Source: DATBQN01 sp963755825
Lineage (GTDB): Bacteria; Acidobacteriota; Thermoanaerobaculia; Multivoradales; UBA5704
Reading direction: 5' to 3'
DNA: 64,000 nt
NCBI GenBank assembly: GCA_963755825.1
Contig: CAVWLA010000001.1
Location: 248,001 to 312,000, forward strand
Below, piece by piece: positions 50,549-58,321 of the stretch (positions are counted from its first letter, which is position 1; each line of letters opens with the position of its first letter). The position numbers and the translations under genes were made by a program. The notes beneath the pieces were generated by a model that was given only the letters and a program-made list of their open reading frames with translations, had not been told where the DNA came from and did no database searches.

Positions 50549-52311
50549 CGAGGTCTCCCCGCCCGCGGCACCGGCACCGGCTCCGGCTCGGGCTCCCGGT
50601 GGCCGCTGCCTGCCTCCTCGCGGCGTCGACCCTGGCGCCGCGAGGCTGCGGCCCCACCGGCTCGCTCGCCGGCCTGCGCATCGAGGTCGCCTTCCCCGCC
50701 GCGCTCCGCGCCGCGCCGGCCGACGGCCGCGTGCTCCTCATCCTCTCCACCCGCGGCGGCGCCGAGCCGCGCACGCAGGTCGCCGAGAGCGCCGCGAGCG
50801 AGGAGGTCTTCGGCGTCGACGCCCACGCCCTGCGGCCGGGCGAGAGCGCGGTCTTCGACGCCGCGACCTTCGGCTACCCGCGCGCCAACCTGGCGGCGCT
50901 GCCGGCGGGCGACTACACCGTGCAGGCGGTCCTCGACCTCTACGACACCTTCCACCGCGGCGACGGCAAGACCGTCGAGCTGCACGCCGACCACGGCGAG
51001 GGGCAGAGCTGGAGCACCTCGCCGGGGAACCTCGTCTCGACGCCGGTCGAGCTCACCCTCGATCCGGCGCGGCAGCCGGTCGTCCGCATCGCTCTCGCGC
51101 AGGCGATCCCGCCGATCGAGACGCCGGCCGACACCCGCTACGTGCGCCATTTCAAGATGGTCTCGCCGCTCCTCTCGCGCTTCTGGGGGCGGCCGGTCGA
51201 GCTCGGCGCCGTCGTCCTCCTCCCCGCCGGCTTCGACAGCCATCCGCAGGCGCGCTTTCCGGCGGTCTACTACTTCGGCCACTACGCGAACGACTTCGCG
51301 ACGCCGGTGGGCTTTCTCGAGACCCGTCCCTCGTGGCTCGACGAGCAGGCGAGCGGCTCCTCGCTCGACGCCGCCTACCAGCTCTACCGCGACTGGCGCT
51401 CCGGCCGCCTGCCGCGCATGCTGGTGGTCTCGCTGCAGCACCCGAACCCCTATTACGACGACTCCTACGGCGTCGACTCGGCGAACCTCGGCCCCTACGG
51501 CGAGGCCATCGTCCACGAGCTGATCCCGGCGATCGAGGCGCGCTTCCGCGGCATCGGCGAGCCCTGGGCGCGGGCGGTCTACGGCGACTCGACCGGCGGC
51601 TGGGCGGCGCTCGCCCAGCAGATCTTCTACCCCGACGAGTACAACGGCGTCTGGTCGCTCTGCCCCGACCCGGTCGACTTCCGCGCCTTCCAGACCACCG
51701 ACCTCTACGCCGACGCCAACGTCTACTGGAGCGACGCCGGAGGGCGCTCGCCGCGCCCCGACAGCCGCGACCTCGCCGGCGACGTCATCACCACGGTCGA
51801 GGGGCAGAACCGCTACGAGCGGGCCATCGGCAGCCACAACCGCTCGGGCGATCAGTTCGACGCCTGGGAGGCGGTCTACGGCCCGCTGGGCGACGACGGC
51901 TACCCGCTGCCGGCCTGGGACAAGACGACCGGCGCCATCGACCACCGGGTCGCCGCCTATTGGCGGGAGCACTACGACCTCAGCCACATCCTGGAGCGCG
52001 ACTGGAAGACTCTCGGCCCCAAGCTCACGGGGAAGATCCACGTCACCGTCGGCGACAAGGACAGCTTCTTCCTCGACGGCGCCGTCCGCCTCCTCGACCG
52101 CTTCCTCGCCGGCACGCGGGAGGCCGGCCGCGGTCCCTTCTACGCCGGCAGCGTCGACTTCGGCCGCGACCAGCCGCACTGCTACACCGGCGGTCAGGGC
52201 GACGCCGCCGGCGAGCGCCTCTCGCTCAACCAGCGCCTGCTGCCGGCCATGCAGAGCCGCATGCTGGCGACGGCGCCGGCGGGGGCGGACGTGGCGAGCT
52301 GGCGCTATTGA
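50545..52311 (+). CDS. Secreted putative esterase (alpha/beta hydrolase)
   Basis: Starts with TTG overlapping the MscL stop; 588 residues. A basic then hydrophobic N-terminus (RLRLGLPVAAACLLAASTLA) gives a signal peptide. The esterase domain has the nucleophile elbow AVYGDSTGGWAALAQQ in a predicted esterase-like (EstD/Fes-like) fold, preceded by FPAVYYFGHYANDF and LVVSLQHPNPYYDDSYGV. A first ~170-residue beta domain (LAGLRIEVAFPAALRAAPADG...) is like the N-terminal domain of enterochelin-type esterases. Substrate not evident. Coupled to mscL by the overlap. Confidence 0.75.
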   Translation: MTRSPRPRHRHRLRLGLPVAAACLLAASTLAPRGCGPTGSLAGLRIEVAFPAALRAAPADGRVLLILSTRGGAEPRTQVAESAASEEVFGVDAHALRPGESAVFDAATFGYPRANLAALPAGDYTVQAVLDLYDTFHRGDGKTVELHADHGEGQSWSTSPGNLVSTPVELTLDPARQPVVRIALAQAIPPIETPADTRYVRHFKMVSPLLSRFWGRPVELGAVVLLPAGFDSHPQARFPAVYYFGHYANDFATPVGFLETRPSWLDEQASGSSLDAAYQLYRDWRSGRLPRMLVVSLQHPNPYYDDSYGVDSANLGPYGEAIVHELIPAIEARFRGIGEPWARAVYGDSTGGWAALAQQIFYPDEYNGVWSLCPDPVDFRAFQTTDLYADANVYWSDAGGRSPRPDSRDLAGDVITTVEGQNRYERAIGSHNRSGDQFDAWEAVYGPLGDDGYPLPAWDKTTGAIDHRVAAYWREHYDLSHILERDWKTLGPKLTGKIHVTVGDKDSFFLDGAVRLLDRFLAGTREAGRGPFYAGSVDFGRDQPHCYTGGQGDAAGERLSLNQRLLPAMQSRMLATAPAGADVASWRY

Positions 52312-52363
52312 CGGGACGCGCCGCCGGCCGGGCCGGCGCCGTTCACGATAGATTCATCGCCCC

Positions 52364-52852
52364 ATGAGCAGCGCCGCGCGCCGTCCGCCCCAACGCCCGC
52401 CGCCGCCCGCGCCGCCCCCGCGCGCCGATCGCCAGACGCGGTCGCTCAAGGCGCTCGCCGTCCTCGTCGCCTTCGTCATCGTCGCCGTCCTCTGGCAGAC
52501 GGCGTCGACCGCGCGCTGGCAGCCGGCGCAGGCGACGGTCGGCTCGGTCGAGTCGCAGGTGGCGCCGTTCGTCGACCTGCGGCGGTTCGGCATCCATTTC
52601 GGCCGCCAGCGCCACGAGTCGTTCACCTACCGCTATCGGGTCGGCGCGGCACATTTCGAGGGCCGCGAGGACGGGGCGCCCGCCGCCTCGCGGCTGGTCG
52701 TCTACTACGACCCCGCCGAGCCCGGTCATTCGCAGGTCGGCCGCCCGAGCCTCGGCCCCGCCCTCGGCGCCTCGGCCGCCGCGCTCGCCCTCCTCGCGCT
52801 GGCTTTCTGGCTGGCGCGGCGAGGCCGTTTGCGGCGCGATCGATCCTCCTGA
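52364..52852 (+). CDS. DUF3592 membrane protein
   Basis: 162 residues. A Pro-rich N-terminal (RRPPQRPPPPAPPPRADRQ) precedes the first membrane helix (ALAVLVAFVIVAVLWQTAST), then the DUF3592 beta domain (PAQATVGSVESQV...TYRYRVGAAHFEGRED...VVYYDPAEPGHSQV) and a second helix (LGASAAALALLALAFWLARR). DUF3592 proteins are small membrane proteins of unknown function. Located 52 bases after the esterase; the large inverted repeat at 52886 follows. Confidence 0.78.
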   Translation: MSSAARRPPQRPPPPAPPPRADRQTRSLKALAVLVAFVIVAVLWQTASTARWQPAQATVGSVESQVAPFVDLRRFGIHFGRQRHESFTYRYRVGAAHFEGREDGAPAASRLVVYYDPAEPGHSQVGRPSLGPALGASAAALALLALAFWLARRGRLRRDRSS

Positions 52853-52885
52853 CGCGGGCGCTTGCTCTGCACGACACTCTTCCGT

Positions 52886-53053
52886 GCCGCTGCGGAGACG
52901 TCCCGCGGTCCCCGTGATGTCCAGAGGGTATCGTTCAGGACCTGGGACGTCTCGACACCCCCGCCCGCCGTAGTGAAGGTGTGTAGAGACGTCCCAGGTC
53001 CTGAACGATATTGCGCGCAGGCCACGGAGACCGCGGGACGTCTCCGCAGCGGC
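52886..53053. repeat. Large nested inverted repeat
   Basis: Two perfect 25-bp arm pairs are nested. Outer: GCCGCTGCGGAGACGTCCCG at 52886-52905 (extending to 52910) and its complement at 53029-53053. Inner: TATCGTTCAGGACCTGGGAC at 52929-52948 (extending to 52953) and its complement at 52986-53010. A weaker stem (GACACC/GGTGTG) closes a short loop. The 10-mer GAGACGTCCC occurs four times in alternating orientation. Positioned between convergent genes; could be a terminator, a MITE-like element or an RNA. Confidence 0.85.
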
Positions 53054-53094
53054 CGACAGGTCCGCATCGGCGACGACGATCGACGGCTCGCCGC

Positions 53095-54750
53095 TCAGCC
53101 GAGGCGCGTCATGCGCTCGGCGATGAGGTGGTGGACGATCGGCCGCTCGCCGCCGAGGTGGAAGGAGCGCGCCACGTCGAGCACGTCCAAGTCGGTGACC
53201 GTCTGGCGCTCGTGCTGGCGCAGGTGCTCGAGCCAGGACTTGACGAGGAAGACCTCGACGTAGTGGTGCGGCGTCTCGGCGTCGGCGAAGAGCCCCCAGT
53301 CGAAGGCGCCGTCGCGCAGGCGGATGCGGCGCACCTCCTGCATCGCGGCGGCGAACTCGGCGGTGCGCTCGACGTCGACCGAGTACTGGACGGTGACCAG
53401 CACCGGCCCGCGCTCGGGCTCGAAGCCGTCGTGGATGATCGGCGCCGGGTTCTGCCGCGACGGAGCCAGGTTCAACCCTTCGCCGGAGAGCAGGTGGAAG
53501 CGGTAGGTGGCGGCGAGGCCGACGATCATGCCGACCGCCGAGAGGACGAGCGCCATGGGCACGCCGAGGTGGGTGCCGACGGCGCCCCAGAGGGCGCTGC
53601 CGAAGGTGAGGCCGCCGTAGAAGACCAGCATGTAGACGGAGAGCGCCCGCGCCCGCACCCACGCCGGCACCACGGTCTGCACCGCGACGTTGAGGCTGGA
53701 GAGGAGCGACAGCCAGGCGCCGCCGGCGAGGAGCATGGTCGCCATCAGCAGCCAGAAGTCCCGCACGTAGGCGAGCGAGACGGTGGCGCCGGCGAAGACG
53801 ATGGTCGCCACCGCGACGACGAGGTCGCTCGAGCTCTTGCGCTGCCAGCGGGGCAGCGCGATGGCGCCGGCGACGGCGCCGACCCCCATGGCGCCGAGGA
53901 GCAGGCCGTAGCCGCCGGCGCCGCGGTTGAGGTCGTTCTTGGCGACGAGCGGCAGCAGGGCCCAGAGCGAGCTGCCGCAGAGGATGAAGACGGTGCCGCG
54001 GGCGATCACCGCCAGCAGCTCGGGGGCATGGCGCACGTAGCGGACGCCGCTGCGCATGGCGCCGAGCACGCGCTCGGCGGGCAGCACCGTCTCCTCGCGG
54101 CGGCGCTTCCACCAGAAGAGCACGGCGACGACGCCGAGGAAGGAGACGCCGTTGAGCAGGAAGGTGGCGGCCGGGCCGGAGGCGGCGACGACGAGGCCGG
54201 CGAGCGCCGGGCCGGCGGCGCGCGCGATGTTGAACGACAGGCTGCCCAGGGAGACGGCGGCAGGGAGGTCCTCGCGCGGCACCAGCTCGGGGACGATCGC
54301 CTGCCAGGCCGGCCCGTTGAGCGCCGCGCCGAGGCCGAGAAGGAAGGTGAAGAAGAGGAGGACGCCGGGCGTCGCGAAGCCCGCGTGCGCGGCGATGCCG
54401 AGGCCCGCCGCCGCCACCGCCATCCACAGCTGGGTGACGATGAGGAGCCGCCGCCGGTCGACGACGTCGGCGATCGCTCCGGCGGGGAGCGAGAGGAGGA
54501 ACATCGGCAGGCTGCTCGCCGCCTGCACCAGGGCGACGATGGCGGGCGACGGGGTGAGCGTCGCCATCATCCACGAGGCGCCGACGCTCTGGAACCAGGT
54601 GCCGACGTTGGAGGCCGTCTGGGCGATCCACAGCCAGAGGAAGACGCGCTCGGCGAGCGGCCGCCAGGGGGAGGGGGGGCGGGCGGCGGGCGCCGCCGCC
54701 GGCGGAGCCCCCGCGGCGGGGACCTCGCCGACGCTCGTCGCTCGCACCAT
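53095..54750 (-). CDS. MFS transporter (EntS/MFS_3 type) with C-terminal domain
   Basis: 551 residues. Twelve predicted helices starting FLWLWIAQTASNVGTWFQSVG, with the MFS loop motif GAIADVVDRRRLLI between helices 2 and 3 and LGVPMALVLSAVGMIVGLAA late. MFS_3 proteins of this length carry an extra C-terminal dimeric-barrel-like domain; here residues ~440-551 (PVLVTVQYSVDVERTAEFAAAMQ ... HHYVEVFLVKSWLEHLRQH) fit that. Relatives export siderophores or drugs. N-terminal 40 residues are Pro/Ala-rich. No siderophore cluster nearby. Confidence 0.87.
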   Translation of the reverse strand: MVRATSVGEVPAAGAPPAAAPAARPPSPWRPLAERVFLWLWIAQTASNVGTWFQSVGASWMMATLTPSPAIVALVQAASSLPMFLLSLPAGAIADVVDRRRLLIVTQLWMAVAAAGLGIAAHAGFATPGVLLFFTFLLGLGAALNGPAWQAIVPELVPREDLPAAVSLGSLSFNIARAAGPALAGLVVAASGPAATFLLNGVSFLGVVAVLFWWKRRREETVLPAERVLGAMRSGVRYVRHAPELLAVIARGTVFILCGSSLWALLPLVAKNDLNRGAGGYGLLLGAMGVGAVAGAIALPRWQRKSSSDLVVAVATIVFAGATVSLAYVRDFWLLMATMLLAGGAWLSLLSSLNVAVQTVVPAWVRARALSVYMLVFYGGLTFGSALWGAVGTHLGVPMALVLSAVGMIVGLAATYRFHLLSGEGLNLAPSRQNPAPIIHDGFEPERGPVLVTVQYSVDVERTAEFAAAMQEVRRIRLRDGAFDWGLFADAETPHHYVEVFLVKSWLEHLRQHERQTVTDLDVLDVARSFHLGGERPIVHHLIAERMTRLG

Positions 54751-54801
54751 GGCGGCGGAAGTCTACCTCGCGGGTGGAGGCCGCCAGGTGGTGCGCCGGC
54801 C

Positions 54802-56412
54802 TCAGCCGGGATCGGGGATCGACAGGATGCCGGCGCCGACCGCTCCCGCCGCCACGGCGAGCGCGTCGCGGTCGCCGCGCTCCATGGCCAGCTCGACCTC
54901 GAGGCTCTGGCGGTCGCGGCCGACGGTGGCGACGGCGACGATCTCGTCGCCCTTGCGGTAGACGACGGTGGCGTCGCGCGCCTCGAGCGAGCCGGACACC
55001 GCGGTGCGCTCCCAGGCCTTGCCGTGGCCGACGTAGGAGATCTGCACGTCGTAGTGCTGGCTCCAGAAGAACGGCGCGGCGGTGAACGCCTCGCGGCCGC
55101 CCAGCATGCTCGCCGCCGCCGCCTGCCCCTGGCGCTCGGCGACCACCCAGTGCTCGACGCGGTGGCGCTCGCCGCTCCGCGCGTCGAGCCAGCTGGCGAT
55201 GTCGCCGGCCGCGTAGACGCCATGGATCGCGGTCTCCAGGCGGGGATCGACGAGGACGCCGTTGTCAACCTCGAGGCCCGCCGCCTCGGCGAGCTCGACC
55301 CGCGGCTGGACGCCGATGCCGGCGACGACGAGGTCGGCTGGCAGCCGTAGGCCGTCCTCGAGCTCGACTGCCTCGGCGGTGATCCGCGCCGCCTTCGCCA
55401 GCAGCCGGAAGACGACGCCGTGCTCCTCGTGGAGGGCGCGGACGAAGTCGGCGAGCTCGCGGCCGAGGACGCGGCCGAGCGGCCGCTCGTCAGGGGCGAC
55501 GACGGTCACCTCGACGCCGCGGGCGCGCAGCGCCGCCGCCGCCTCGAGGCCGATGAAGCTGGCGCCGAGGACGACCGCCCGTTTCGCGGCTCCGGCAGCC
55601 GTGGCGGCCGCGGCGATGGCGCGGCTGTCGGCGAGCGAGCGGAGGAGATGGACGTGCGGCAGCTCGGCGCCGGGGACGTCCAGCCGGCGCGGCTCGGCGC
55701 CGGTGGCGAGGAGGAGGGCGCCGCGCGGGCCGAAGGGGAGCGTCCGCCCGTCGGCGAGGCGCACCGAGCGCGCCGTCAGGTCGATCGCCTCGACGCGCGT
55801 CCCCAGGACCAGCTCGATCTTCTTCTCGGCATAGAAGTCGCGGCCGTGGAGCGGGATCCAGTCCTCCGGCGCGTTGCCCGCCAGGTAGTCCTTCGACAGG
55901 TTGGGGCGGTCGTAGGGGACCTCGTCCTCGCCACCGACGAGCTGCAGCGGCCCGCCGTACCCCCGGCGGCGGAGCGCCTCCGCGGCGGCGTTGCCGGCGC
56001 CGCCGGCGCCGACGATGACGACCGCCTCGGGCTCTGGGGCCGGGGTCGAGGCGGGCGCCGGGGCCGCGGCCGGAGTGAGCTTGCCCTCCACCCGCACGCG
56101 GTCGCCGTGGCGCTCGACGCGATAGCAGGCCAGCGGGTTGAGCGCCGGGGCGCGCAGCGCCTCGCCGCTCTCGAGGCTGAAGCAGGCATGGTGCCAAGGG
56201 CAGCGCACGGTGCCGTCGACCACTAACCCTTCGGCGAGCGGGCCGCCGTAGTGGGTGCAGTGGGCGCCGACGGCGAAGGCGTCCTCGCCGCGGCGGACGA
56301 GGATCGCCGCCTCGCCGTCGACGTGGCCGAGAAGAGGCGTCCCCTCCGCGAGGTCGTCCCAGGCGACCCCCGCCTGCAGATCCGGTCCGTCGAGCTTCTG
56401 TTCACCGCTCAT
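54802..56412 (-). CDS. Rieske/FAD-NAD(P) oxidoreductase (AIFM3-like)
   Basis: 536 residues from the ATG with GAGGAGCC before it; an upstream ATG would add six. N-terminal Rieske [2Fe-2S] domain: Cys52/His54 in HCTHYGG and Cys71/His74 in CPWHHAC. It then has FAD-binding VIVGAGGAGNAAAEALRR and NAD(P)-binding VVLGASFIGLEAAAAL domains and a C-terminal FAD domain (GVYAAGDIASW). This architecture is that of single-protein ferredoxin-reductase/AIF-like enzymes; likely transfers electrons from NAD(P)H via FAD to the Rieske cluster or a partner. Diverges from the UBP/kinase/TrxR-like operon with ~150 bases between. Confidence 0.9.
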   Translation of the reverse strand: MSGEQKLDGPDLQAGVAWDDLAEGTPLLGHVDGEAAILVRRGEDAFAVGAHCTHYGGPLAEGLVVDGTVRCPWHHACFSLESGEALRAPALNPLACYRVERHGDRVRVEGKLTPAAAPAPASTPAPEPEAVVIVGAGGAGNAAAEALRRRGYGGPLQLVGGEDEVPYDRPNLSKDYLAGNAPEDWIPLHGRDFYAEKKIELVLGTRVEAIDLTARSVRLADGRTLPFGPRGALLLATGAEPRRLDVPGAELPHVHLLRSLADSRAIAAAATAAGAAKRAVVLGASFIGLEAAAALRARGVEVTVVAPDERPLGRVLGRELADFVRALHEEHGVVFRLLAKAARITAEAVELEDGLRLPADLVVAGIGVQPRVELAEAAGLEVDNGVLVDPRLETAIHGVYAAGDIASWLDARSGERHRVEHWVVAERQGQAAAASMLGGREAFTAAPFFWSQHYDVQISYVGHGKAWERTAVSGSLEARDATVVYRKGDEIVAVATVGRDRQSLEVELAMERGDRDALAVAAGAVGAGILSIPDPG

Positions 56413-56565
56413 CCCTGGCTCCTCTCTCAAGATACGGCGCGCGAACCGCCCTGCCTACAGCAGGACCGGTGCCACCTTCGCCATCGCGAAGGGGCTTGAC
56501 GGCGATGCTAACCTGACCTCGCGTCCTCGGCGATGCCCGATGCGAGGACGGACCCGGAGGAGATC

Positions 56566-56823
56566 ATGGCGACCTGTGCCCACACCGATCAGATCCGCGA
56601 CGTCACCCCCTCGACCGACCGCGGTTGCGAGGACTGCCTGAAGACCGGCGACAGCTGGGTCCACCTGCGGCTGTGCATGACCTGCGGCCACGTCGGCTGC
56701 TGCGACTCGTCGAAGAACCGGCACGCGACGAAGCACTTCCACCACACCCAGCACGCCATCATGCGCTCCTTCGAGCCGGGCGAGGACTGGAGCTGGTGCT
56801 ACATCGACCAGGTCATGCTGTGA
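56566..56823 (+). CDS. UBP-type zinc finger protein
   Basis: 85 residues. GGAGGAGATC precedes the ATG. Cys/His pattern of the ubiquitin-hydrolase (zf-UBP) finger: CAHTDQI ... GCEDCLKTGDSWVHLRLCMTCGHVGCCDSSKNRHATKHFHHTQHAI. In eukaryotes this finger binds the free C-terminus of ubiquitin; bacterial stand-alone versions usually sit next to signal-transduction or redox genes and their ligand is unknown. Its stop overlaps the GTG of the histidine kinase gene (GTGA), indicating translational coupling. Confidence 0.93.
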   Translation: MATCAHTDQIRDVTPSTDRGCEDCLKTGDSWVHLRLCMTCGHVGCCDSSKNRHATKHFHHTQHAIMRSFEPGEDWSWCYIDQVML

Positions 56824-58283
56824 CCGGCCCGGAGCGGCCGCGGCTGGAGGAGCTGCGCGGCATCGAGGTGCTCGCCGACCTCGCCCCCGAGGAGCTCGCC
56901 TGGGTGGCCGAGCACTCGGAGGTGGTGACGGTGGCGCCGGGCGAGGTCGTGCTCGCCGAGGGGTCGCCCGCCGACACCCTCTTCATGCTCCTCTCCGGGG
57001 TGATCGAGGGGCGGCGGGAGAAGGGGCCGGCGGACGGGCGGTTCTTCTCCGTGCACGCCGGCGAGGTCTCCGGCATGCTGCCGTTCTCGCGCATGAAGGA
57101 GTTCACGGTGACCGGCCGCGCCCTGGTCGAGAGCCGCGTCGCGCGCCTCGCGGCGGCGCTCTTCCCGCAGCTCCTGGCGCGCATTCCCCAGCTCGAGCCG
57201 CGGCTCGTCGGGGTGCTCACCGACCGGGTGCGCGAGACCACCCGCAACGACGAGCAGCGCGAGAAGCTGATGGCGCTGGGCAAGCTCTCGGCGGGGCTCG
57301 CCCACGAGCTCAACAACCCCGCCGCCGCGGCGCGCCGTGCCGCCGCCGACCTGCGCGAGCGCCTGGGCTCGATGCGGCGGGCCGCCGCCGAGCTCGCCGC
57401 GCGGGGCCTGACCAACGAGGACCGCGCGGTGCTCTGCGAGCTCGCCGACGCCGTCGAGACGGCGCGCGCGGCCGGCGCCGCGCAGGCGTCGAAGACGCCG
57501 CCCTCGCCGATGGAGGAGGCCGACCGCGAGAGCGCCATCGGCGACTGGCTTGACGAGCGCGGCATTGCCGACGGTTGGCGCCTCGCCGCGACCTTCGCCG
57601 GCGCCGGCCTCTCTCCTGAAGACCTGGCGCGCCTGGCGGCGCGGCTGCCGGAACCGGCATGGGCGGCGGCGCTGGGCTGGCTCGAGGCCGGCCTCGCCGC
57701 CTCCTCGCTGGTCGCCGACATCGAGAGCACCTCGCGCCGCATCTCGGAGCTGGTCGGCGCGGTCAAGAGCTACTCCCACATGGACCGCGGCTCCGGCAAG
57801 GTGGCGATCGAGCTGGCCTGCGAGATCGAGAGCACCATCACCATGCTCTCCTACAAGATCCGCAAGAAGGGAATCGCCCTCACCCGCGACCACGACCCGG
57901 CGATGCCGGAGATCCAGGCCTACGCCGGCGAGCTCAACCAGGTGTGGACGAACCTCCTCGACAACGCCATCGACGCGGTGCACGAGGGCGGCCGGGTGAC
58001 GATCACGACGCGGCGGGTCAACCACTGGGCGGTGGTCGAGATCCGCGACGACGGGCCGGGCATCCCGCCAGACGTCCAGGGGCGCATCTGGGATCCCTTC
58101 TTCACCACCAAGCCGCTGGGCCAGGGGACCGGCCTGGGGCTCGACATCGCGCGCCGCATCGTCGTCCAGCGCCACGGCGGCGAGCTGGCCCTCGAGTCGG
58201 TCCCCGGCGACACCCGCTTCATCGTCCGCCTGCCGCTCGCCGACGGCGCGGACGCCGCCGCTGCCCCTGAGCCGCATTCCTGA
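56820..58283 (+). CDS. Sensor histidine kinase with cyclic-nucleotide-binding-type N-terminus
   Basis: 487 residues from a GTG overlapping the zinc-finger stop. Residues ~15-125 are a cNMP-binding-like (Crp/FNR sensor) domain (IEVLADLAPEELAWVAEHSEVVTVAPGEVVLAEGSP...). The dimerisation/phosphoacceptor helix has His162 in SAGLAHELNNPAAA; an unusually long helical insertion follows to about residue 310. The ATPase has N-box NQVWTNLLDNAIDAV, G1 IRDDGPGIP, F-box DPFFTTKP and G2 GQGTGLGLDIAR. No membrane helices: a cytoplasmic sensor. The likely partner is the receiver domain of the next gene, 38 bases downstream. Confidence 0.9.
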   Translation: MTGPERPRLEELRGIEVLADLAPEELAWVAEHSEVVTVAPGEVVLAEGSPADTLFMLLSGVIEGRREKGPADGRFFSVHAGEVSGMLPFSRMKEFTVTGRALVESRVARLAAALFPQLLARIPQLEPRLVGVLTDRVRETTRNDEQREKLMALGKLSAGLAHELNNPAAAARRAAADLRERLGSMRRAAAELAARGLTNEDRAVLCELADAVETARAAGAAQASKTPPSPMEEADRESAIGDWLDERGIADGWRLAATFAGAGLSPEDLARLAARLPEPAWAAALGWLEAGLAASSLVADIESTSRRISELVGAVKSYSHMDRGSGKVAIELACEIESTITMLSYKIRKKGIALTRDHDPAMPEIQAYAGELNQVWTNLLDNAIDAVHEGGRVTITTRRVNHWAVVEIRDDGPGIPPDVQGRIWDPFFTTKPLGQGTGLGLDIARRIVVQRHGGELALESVPGDTRFIVRLPLADGADAAAAPEPHS

Positions 58284-58321
58284 CGCACCACCCGAGACCC
58301 CGAGAGCGCGCGAACCGACCG

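Noticed and set aside
52343..54631. Long minus-strand frame running through the MFS transporter and the inverted repeat
   Set aside because: It crosses the palindrome and the MFS gene in another frame; composition is shadow-like and no domain is visible.
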